DNA of 64,000 bases from Halictus rubicundus (taxonomy: Eukaryota > Arthropoda > Insecta > Hymenoptera > Halictidae): the NCBI RefSeq assembly GCF_050948215.1, contig NC_135165.1, forward strand, positions 5,058,501-5,122,500, given 5' to 3'. Positions 36,492 to 46,000 of this stretch are shown one piece after another (the stretch's first letter is position 1; every line of letters begins with the position of its first letter). The position numbers and the translations under genes were made by a program. The notes below the pieces were generated by a model. It saw only the letters and a list, made by a program, of their open reading frames with translations. It was not told the DNA's origin and searched no databases.

Positions 36492-36777
36492 TGCTGCACC
36501 AAGCGGCTTATGCGAACACTAACAAGTATTTAGCATGAATTAGAACCCATATAATTTCACCATAGACGAAATATAGGAATAAACATATACACTTTACAGA
36601 GAATGTCCTCTCTGCCCTTTATAGACATTCTTCTTTAATTAAAATATCAAAAAGTGCAATCATTAATTTTTAATTCAAGCCCCCAAAAGTTCAAACATTT
36701 CTATTGGAATACATTCTATAACCAACTTGAAAAGCTTCCTTACCTTAGGATTCACATAGGCCGCTTGGTGCAGCACT
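36492..36777. repeat. 286-bp unit with inverted arms
   Basis: TGCTGCACCAAGCGGCTTAT (36493-36512) pairs with the reverse complement of ATAGGCCGCTTGGTGCAGCA (36756-36775) with one mismatch. The arms are about 26 bp and separated by 233 bp of AT-rich DNA. Could be a MITE or a paired regulatory site. Confidence 0.6.
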
Positions 36778-36933
36778 ATACGTGTCATGAATTGTGAAAT
36801 TATAGAAGCGACACGCAATTGTAAAAGTATAACCATTTATTTCATTACATTGACCAATCAAATTAAAGAGCTTATGGGAAGTTGCATTGCTAATCTGTTA
36901 CCTTCTAATTCTATGGTGGAGTTACTTTTTGCG

Positions 36934-36954
36934 GGAACACATTGAACGTGTTCC
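36934..36954 (+). promoter_or_regulatory. inverted site and E2F-like core in the Msh2 promoter
   Basis: GGAACAC-N7-GTGTTCC is a perfect inverted repeat starting 104 bp upstream of the Msh2 ATG. The overlapping GCGGGAA is close to an E2F half-site. E2F control of mismatch-repair genes is known in animals; use here is inferred. Confidence 0.3.
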
Positions 36955-37037
36955 TGTGATGAGTAATAAAGAACTCTTAGACTGAAGTCTTAGAATACTG
37001 TTCATTTGTCTGAAAATTGCTCTATTTATATAAAATC

Positions 37038-40000
37038 ATGGCTGTTCAACCAAATCAACAATTTCAAATGGGTAAGAAATATTAATTGAAAATTTTGTAA
37101 CCAATTTTTGATGTCAACATTACTCATAAACCATATAATGTTTTAGATTCTTCTACTCAACAAAGCTTCGTTAGATTTTTTAAAAATTTACCTGAAGTAA
37201 GTAAACTTATTAAGTTATAATTTATTATATATTTAAAAGGCAGGTAAGGGAAATAAAAAAAAAATCATTTATATAAATAACAATAGAGTACATGATAATT
37301 TTAACATAATAGTGTTCTATAATACTATGTCTTCTTGAATTAATTACACGAGAACAGTATATTAAATAACATTTTCAAAACATGTACAGTGAATATACTT
37401 AACATTTAACTTTAAATATATATCAATGGACAATACATATTTAAAATCTATTTAACCGAAGATGTTCCTAGCTTTTTCTTTAGCCTTGTCAAAAGTATTT
37501 GTAAATTTGTTTCCAAGTCGTGACCAAAATGATGATGGTGGTGGTGTTGGTTCATTTATATTGGGTGACAAAGGTTCTACAGGCAATGGTGGAAGTGTTG
37601 TTTCATAAACTGGCGAATTGGTTTCTGCTGGCTTTTCCTGAATGTACCAAGAATCAGATGGAATAATTGGTGCTAGTGTAGCGCTAGGATTTACCGTTAC
37701 TCCAGCATAAATATCTTCATTGTGCAATTCATCGTAAGGTCCACCTCCATAAGCTTCCAATATTCTTGGTTCCAAATGATGTGGAGTATTATCTTCCGTT
37801 TCACTTAATGTCTGTTGGCCAAGTTCCAATTGATCTTTTTCTTGACCATGTTGAGATTGCTGATACAGTCCTGATTCTTCCTTTCCAGGACTAGATGATT
37901 GTTGGTACGAATCAAGTATATATTTGTTTTGTTCTTGCTGTTGATTCAGATTGCCCTGAAAATCACTAAAATCTGGTATAGTTGATTGTTGCTGCATGCC
38001 TCCTTTATCTTTTTTATCTGCCTGTTGCACCAACGGCCGTTGATCACTGGGATGATAGGTGTAATGCCATTGTAAACCTACAGTTGCATCGTTAGATTTG
38101 TGTAACCAATTTCCCTGATCCACGCTTCCATCAATACTAAATACATTACCTTCAGTTTTTTTAATTAAAGGTTTATCATTATTTGTAGATGATCCAACAC
38201 CCTGATCTCCTCTAATATCTTGACTTCTGGTAGCATCTGCTTCAGCTCCTGGAACAACTATTGGAGGTAACTCAGAAACCCTATCTGTAGATTTGTCAGA
38301 TGAATGGTTAAGAAATTCTATCAAGTGTTTACCTTCATTAGCAGGATGGGAAGGTTGTACATTATTAGAATCCTGGACACCGTGACTTCCAGAAGGTAAA
38401 CCAACTACAGACCCAACCCTTGAATACCTAGACCTGGGCTTTGGCTTGCCAGCAGGTTTAGCAACCGATCCATGAGATGATTGATCCACAGGAATGTTAT
38501 CATTAATACCTGATACTTGCAAAACATGTTCATTTTGTTGAGTCACATCTTGTGAATGTTGGTTCGTATTTCCTGGTGTCCAAGGTTGTTGAGAATGCTG
38601 CGACTGCTGCCCAAATTCAATCCTTCCCGAGGACTGTTGACTGGAATCACCAGTTTGTTGAGTCAAGTCTTCAGAATGTTGACTACCACTTGTTGGCCCC
38701 CAAGGTTCATAAGATTGCTGCCCCAATTGAAGCTTTCCTGATGTCTGCTGAGTCAGATCATCAAAATCGCCTGTCTGTTGTGTAAAGTCTTCAGAATGTT
38801 GACTACCACTTGTTGGCCCCCAAGGTTCATAAGATTGCTGCCCCAATTGAAGCTTTCCTGATGTCTGCTGAGTCAGATCATCAAAATCGCCTGTCTGTTG
38901 TGTAAAGTCTTCAGAACGTTGACTGCCACTTGTTGGCCCCCAAGGTTCATAAGATTGCTGCCCCAATTGAAGCTTTCCTGATGTCTGCTGAGTCAGATCA
39001 TCAAAATCGCCTGTCTGTTGTGTAAAGTCTTCAGAATGTTGACTACCACTTGTCGGCCTTGAAGATTGATGGGATTGTTGTCCAAATTGAAGCTTCCCTG
39101 ATGTCTGCTGCGTCAGATCATCAAAATCACCAGTCTGTTGTGTAAAGTCATCTGAATGTTGACTACCACTTGTCGGCCCTGAAGGTTGATGGGATTGTTG
39201 TCCAAATTGAAGCTTCCCTGATGTCTGCTGTGTCAGATCATCAAAATCGCCTGTCTGTTGTGTAAAGTCTTCAGAATGTTGACTACCACTTGTCGGCCCT
39301 AAAGGTTTATGGGATTGTTGTCCAAATTGAAGCTTTCCTGATGTCTGCTGTGTCAGGTCATCAAAGTCGCCAGTCTGTTGTGTAAAGTCATCTGAATGTT
39401 GACTACCACTTGTCGGCCCTGAAGGTTGATGGGATTGTTGTCCAAATTGAAGCTTTCCTGATGTCTGCTGTGTCAGGTCATCGAAGTCGCCAGTCTGTTG
39501 AGTCAAGTCATCTGAATGTTTACTGTCACTTGTTGGCCCCCAAGGTTGATGAGATTGCTGTCCAAATTGAAGCTTTCCTGATGTCTGCTGTGTCAGGTCA
39601 TCAAAGTCGCCAGTCTGTTGTGTAAAGTCATCTGAATGTTGACTACCACTTGTCGGCCCTGAAGGTTGATGGGATTGTTGTCCAAATTGAAGCTTTCCTG
39701 ATGTCTGCTGTGTCAGGTCATCGAAGTCGCCAGTCTGTTGAGTCAAGTCATCTGAATGTTTACTGTCACTTGTTGGCCCCCAAGGTTGATGAGATTGCTG
39801 TCCAAATTGAAGCTTTCCTGATGTCTGCTGTGTCAGGTCATCAAAATCGCCAGTCTGTTGTGTAAAGTCTTCAGAATGTTGACTACCACTTGTCGGCCCT
39901 GAAGGTTTATGGGATTGTTGTCCAAATTGAAGCTTTCCTGATGTCTGCTGTGTCAGGTCATCGAAGTCGCCAGTCTGTTGAGTCAAGTCATCTGAATGTT

Positions 40001-43000
40001 TACTGTCACTTGTTGGCCCCCAAGGTTGATGAGATTGCTGTCCAAATTGAAGCTTTCCTGATGTCTGCTGTGTCAGATCATCAAAATAGCCAGTCTGTTG
40101 TGTAAAGTCGTCAGAATGTTGACTACCACTTGTCGGCCCTGAAGGTTGATGGGATTGTTGTCCAAATTGAAGCTTTCCTGATGTTTGTTGCGTGAGGTCA
40201 TCGAAGTCGCCAGTCTGTTGAGTCAAGTCATCTGAATGTTTACTGTCACTTGTTGGCCCCCAAGGTTGATGAGATTGCTGTCCAAATTGAAGCTTTCCTG
40301 ATGTCTGCTGTGTCAGATCATCAAAATCGCCAGTCTGTTGTGTAAAGTCGTCAGAATGTTGACCACCACTTGTCGGCCCTGAAGGTTGATGGGATTGTTG
40401 TCCAAGTTGAAGCTTTCCTGATGTTTGTTGCGTGAGGTCACCGAAATCGCCAGTTTGTTGTGTAAAGTCTTCAGAATGTTGACTGCCACTTGTTGGTCCC
40501 CAAGCTTGAAACTGCGGTACAAATTGAGAGTATCCTGATGCCTGCTGTGTCAGGTCATCAAAATCGCCAGTCTGTTGAGTTAAGTCATCGGATTGTTGAC
40601 TGCCAATTGTTGATCCCCAAGCTTGAAACTGCGGTACAAATTGAAAGTATCCTGATGCCTGCTGTGTCAGGTCATCAAAGTCGCCAGTCTGTTGAGTCAA
40701 GTCTTCTGTCTGTTGAGTGGGGTCATCAGATTGTTCCGTTTGTTGTTGCTCATCACTTAATTTATCATCTGTTGTACTTCGTTTGTAAATTCTTCTATAT
40801 TGAGATTGGACGTGACTGTGTTCAACTGTTCCTTGGGTACAGTCATCACTATGCCCTACTGGGCTTAAATCCACTGCTCCAGCCATTAACTGTCCTAATT
40901 TTGATTGATGTGCAGAATTGAAACTATTTTGCCTATAGTGGCTGTTGTATTGTGCATTCTGTCCACTGATTTGTGAAATATCTGATGTATAGACGGGAAG
41001 AGATGCTTCTTGTCTCTGACTAGAACTCCATTGTTCTTTATAATGGGAAACTCTGCCATGTGCAACTGGTTTTACTACATTATGTTGATTGTATGTGTTC
41101 TGTCTTAAATTGTCAATGTCCATGTGATTTTGAGTAACTGTTGACTGGTGTTCATCCAAATGTTCCACTTGATGCGAACTGCCTGTCTGTTGTTGTAGGG
41201 TTTCTTCATTGTACATGTTCCTATTGTATCCATTATTACCTGTACTAAGAACATTGGTATATCCTGATGTAGGATTTATGTATTGTGAAGTTGGGAGAGT
41301 GTTCACATACCCTTCGCGTCTGCTATATGTTCTATGACTACTTGCACCATGAGTGCTTCGAGAAGGATTTTCTTGAGGTACATATTCACTTGCAATGCTC
41401 GTGTGGTGCTGTTGTTCATTACGATGCACAGAGGATAAATTGTTTCTGTAATCTGGTCTACGTCTATAAACATCGCTATTTGTACTGTGAAGACTACCGC
41501 TATTCAAATCAGCATATGAATTAATATTTGTTTTTGCAGTGTTACTAGATGTTACACCACCCTGTACACTAGATACCTGATTGTAAGAATTGCCTATTTC
41601 TCCGTGAATGTTTTCTGTATTTGTGTGTATATGGTCCAGTCCTATTTCTCTATGGATGTTTTCTAGATCCCTATGTATATCATCCACCCTGATGTTAGCA
41701 ATATCAGGAACAGGATGTCCATTAGACGAACTGTAACTAGAAGTATAATTTCTTTTGTAATAACGGACATTCTTAGGCCCTGTCGTATATTGACCTTCTT
41801 CTTCGAACACTCGTCCATGTCCTCCATCAGTTTTATAAGAATCAACTGTGCTCCAATTACCAGGTCGAGTGTTAGTATAAAAAGGCTGTTGTGAAACCTG
41901 TGTGTTTAAACCAGATGCACCTTGTTGTATCACTTCTGAGTTTCCACTATGTTCTCCAAAGTCTTCAAGCCTTTCGCTTTGTGTATTGGTTCTTCTAATC
42001 GATGATTGTGTATGTTGTTGACTCTGTATCTTGTTATAATTGTGTTGCTGCCCAATCGATTCCAAACTACCTACTTGATTGTATGTTCTCTGATTTTGAG
42101 AATTGAAAACATCTTCTGAGCTTGGTAGATAAACGCCCTGTCTGTAATTGTTGCTTAATTGTTCCACTTCTGATATTCCTGAGCCACTTGGATAACGTGT
42201 ACCAAAAGAGGATGAATAATTTTTCTTAAAATATCTTACAGTCTTATGGCCGTCAACAATTTGTCCTTTTTCTTCGTGTACTTTTCCATTATTAATATTG
42301 TAGTCATTGTGTTCGGTCCAAGTTCCAGGTCTAGAATAGTCAAGTCCTTGTAATTGAGCTACACCTTGTGTAATATCCCCATGATTTGGAATGCCAGACA
42401 ATTGAGAATGAATCTGATTAGTATAAGAACTGCAGGATTCTATACACCCAGTCGGTGCACATAATGCTTGTGTTATTAGCAATGACAAAATAACAATGCC
42501 TCGAATCACCATATTACTGGTTTGGTCTCTGCAACATAAAATGAACATTTCTGTTATTTGTTTTAACAAAATTTAAGCAATATTATTTTCTATGCGAAGA
42601 TAGCTTGTATTTTGTTTGCAGATTTAAAATTATAAAAAGTTTTAATGAAACGTACGATTACCTTCTGTCAGAAGACCAAGTTCACAAATTTCACCAACTT
42701 GATAGTTGAGATGTTCTCAGTGGCAGTGTATTTTGATATCTACTACACATGGGTTGCAGCAATTCCATTTATGTTGCCTTCCCCTTCTTTTTACCTCATC
42801 TCTTAAACCATTCTCTTTCATTCTTACACAGTGATAATATGTGCTCTGCGTTAATTTCATATCCATTCTTATCAGTGTCTATAATTCGCAGTAATACATT
42901 AATTTCTTGAAAGTGCACGAGGGAAAGATCCATTTCTCTTTCTTCTAATTTTCCTTGATTCAATTAAAAATTTCAGATTAAATAATTATAAATCATTGAA

Positions 43001-46000
43001 TACTTTGATCAATATATTTAGTAGAAATCATTAAGAAAATAAAATTATAAGACAAAAATGTCTCTGTCAATGCTTGATCATTTTGTATATCATTCTCTAA
43101 AATTAATGGGTATTAAATTAGATTTTTTTATTGTATCTTGTAATCTACTCTCTGAAATTTTCTGAAATAAGACATAAAAAACTCAATTATAATTTTTGTA
43201 TTAACAATTTTGCATTGGTAACGAAATAGCTTTTTTGTATTCTTTGAATGAGTAGAAGTAATTCCTTTAACTTCCTGGTAATGCTTATAAATAGTTCTCC
43301 ATATTTGAAATGGTGTGTCATCTATGAAGTCATTCTGAATGTGTAACATCCTTCTTGTAATGTTTTAATACATCCTTATTTCATAATAGGTAGAGTTTCA
43401 AGGTGATTACCACGAGGATACAGTAATAAGTTCAACCATTGATACAATTTTTATTTAAGATTTAAAAACAAATTTTTAATAGAATACATTTTATTCACTG
43501 TTTGTTATTCATTTTAAATATGATTGACAAACAATGGAAAAATAGTCTTTGAACAATTATGTGTCTGAACAAAGTATGTCAGCACATGATGTTTTCGTCA
43601 TGGCCTATTTGAAGCATATACATACATATATTCTTGACCTTCCTGGAATATGAACTGTGATCTTTTATCATAATAAGAATGGTTAATAAGAATCTGTTGT
43701 CAGCACATATCTTATTAAAATTATTTTCCTTAATATTTAGTGGTCAATATTTTTCCTCAACAATAAATGACCAATTATTAATATTTATATTCGGTAATTC
43801 GCTAATTTTGTTAATTAGTTAAAACATGATCTTTGATGATCAACTCTTTTTAATTGTAATCATTAATCAATGAATCAAACTAAAAATGTCAATCGATTAA
43901 TACGAACTCTGTATGCCACTAATTCAAAGTCAATAATTATTCTTCACAAAATAACTGATTTTCCTCGAAGTCACACATTACATTAATATCAGTGCATGAT
44001 GCTTTGACCCCGAGATAGACATTGACCTACAGATATAAAACAAGATTCTTCGCTTTCTTGGAAGTGTGAAATGTAATAAGTATGACTTAGGACCGATTAT
44101 CACAATTCTCTTGTTCATAGCATCGAATATGTACATGTATTTATCTAATATTTTATACAATATTAGTATAATAAAAATTATAAATCAAATCTTTAGGGAA
44201 AAATCTTATAAGATTATACTTCGGTAACTGATAAACTTTAATTATTGAAACGTCTATCGAATTATTATGTGAACACTGCGCATAAAATAAATTAAAAAAT
44301 GTAATTATGAAACAACGTTTAAACATTACCAGAATGCTCGTGTCAAACACGCATGGACCTTGCAACTTACATAAATAGGTCAAGGCTATACAGAAAAACA
44401 AGTTTGTGACATACAGATCTTGATAGAATGATTCATTAACATACTACGCTTAAATTAATTTCAATCATTTATTTCAGAAACTCAATACTACCATACGACT
44501 TTTTAATAGATCAGATTATTACACGTTACATGGAAGCGATGCTCTCTTTGCTGCTCAAGAAGTTTTCAAAACTACATCTGTTTGCAAAATGATAGGTTCA
44601 GGTATGTATTTACTCTCAACCTTTAGTTTCAATCCATATGATAAAATAAATACTTGATACAGATCCATACAAAACCGAGGGAGTTATTCTAAATAAAAAC
44701 CACTTTGAGGCTTTCATACGTGATTTATTATTAGTTAAACAATACAGAGTGGAAGTGTATGTCAATCAAGGTTCAGTCAAAAATCAAAACTGGGTATTAG
44801 AGTATAAAGGTTCTCCTGGAAATTTAACTCAGTTCGAGGATGTGCTGTTTGGCAATAATGATGTGGCAGAAACCGTGCGTGTAATAGCTGTTAAGCTAGG
44901 AATGAATGGAAAGTCCAGAGTGAGTCATAATGAGCAATCATGATGAAAATATTTCAGATGAATGAGTGATCTTTGAGAAGTATGTTAATTATTACAATAT
45001 TTTTCAGATGGTTGGTTTAAGTTGTGTAGACACTACTGCAACTTTATTTTCCGTTTGCGAATTTGAAGACAATGAATCATTTTCTAATCTGGAATCTCTG
45101 GTTGTTACACTAGCCCCTAAAGAGTGCTTATTGATTCAAGGCGAAGGCAGCTACGAATTTCAAACTCTGAAACAAGTAAATATTACTTCTACATACATCG
45201 AATTAGATCGTGAATTTTTTAATGATTTTGACAAGTCGAAAGTAATGCAGTAGTATCCTTAAATACTTCTAAGTTTTGTATTTGATCTACTCACTTTTAT
45301 CATAAATACACAACATCTGCAGTCTAGTTATCAGTCATTCAGTTTCAATACTAATATATTTATTTTTGTAGGTAATGGAACGAAATAATGTAATGGTCAG
45401 CTTAAGAAAAAAAAATGAATTTTCTAGTGAGTCGAACATACAAGACTTAAATACTTTAATCAAATTCAAGAAGGGTCAACAGCAAAATGTACAGTCCTTG
45501 CCCGAAGTAAATTTAAACCTTGCCATGTCTGCTACATCTGCTCTCATTAAATACTTGGATGTAAGTATCATATTATTAAATTGTAAAAAACGGTAATAAT
45601 TTCTTAAACTACAATCTAATGCAATGTTTTTCTAATAGTTAACATCGGATGAGGGGAATTTGAATCAGTTCAGCATAGATCAAATAGAACATTCACGTTA
45701 TTTGAAATTAGATGCGTCTGCTGTGAAAGCACTTAACATCGAATCACGTAATGACACACCTTCTGCATTAAGTGGAAATGCGCCATCAAGTATATTAGCA
45801 CTCTTGGACAAATGTAGAACACCACAAGGTCATAGATTGCTGGCACAATGGGTTAGGCAGCCCCTTAAAGACTTAGCTCTAATTAAAGAAAGACATGACA
45901 TTGTAGAAGCATTTGTGAATGATAATGACTTAAGATCTGCACTCAGTGATGACCATTTAAGGCGTATACCGGATTTGCAAATACTCTCAAAGAAATTATC

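Larger units (their letters stand above)
34656..37037. other. divergent upstream region of HYKK (-) and Msh2 (+)
   Basis: 2.4 kb of AT-rich DNA. It holds three identical ETS-type sites (34972-35153), an (AT)n run (36079-36105), a pair of inverted 26-bp arms (36492-36517 and 36751-36777) and a GC-rich spot with an inverted GGAACAC/GTGTTCC near Msh2. No coding sequence is supported. Confidence 0.55.
37197..44477 (+). other. Msh2 intron 2, host of a nested antisense gene
   Basis: A 7,281-bp intron with a GTAAGT donor and a TTTCAG acceptor. Bases 37452-42512 are the coding sequence of the nested repeat-protein gene, with its 5' UTR intron at 42529-42661. The remaining 42.8-44.5 kb is AT-rich; no other gene is seen there, and it probably contains the nested gene's promoter. 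Confidence 0.85.

Noticed and set aside
39410..40921. Repeated 71-codon antisense frames across the tandem array
   Set aside because: By-product of the 120-bp period being a multiple of three; the sense strand has the signal peptide, uninterrupted frame and splice signals.
42513..42569. Upstream in-frame ATG giving 19 more residues for the nested protein
   Set aside because: Most of the extension lies in a predicted 5' UTR intron (42529-42661) and would put polar residues in front of the signal peptide.
43577..44100. Two loosely similar stretches (TCAGxxCATGATGxTTT then TTCTTGACC or TTCTTCGC) about 400 bp apart
   Set aside because: Similarity is patchy and within AT-rich DNA; not strong enough to call a repeat.
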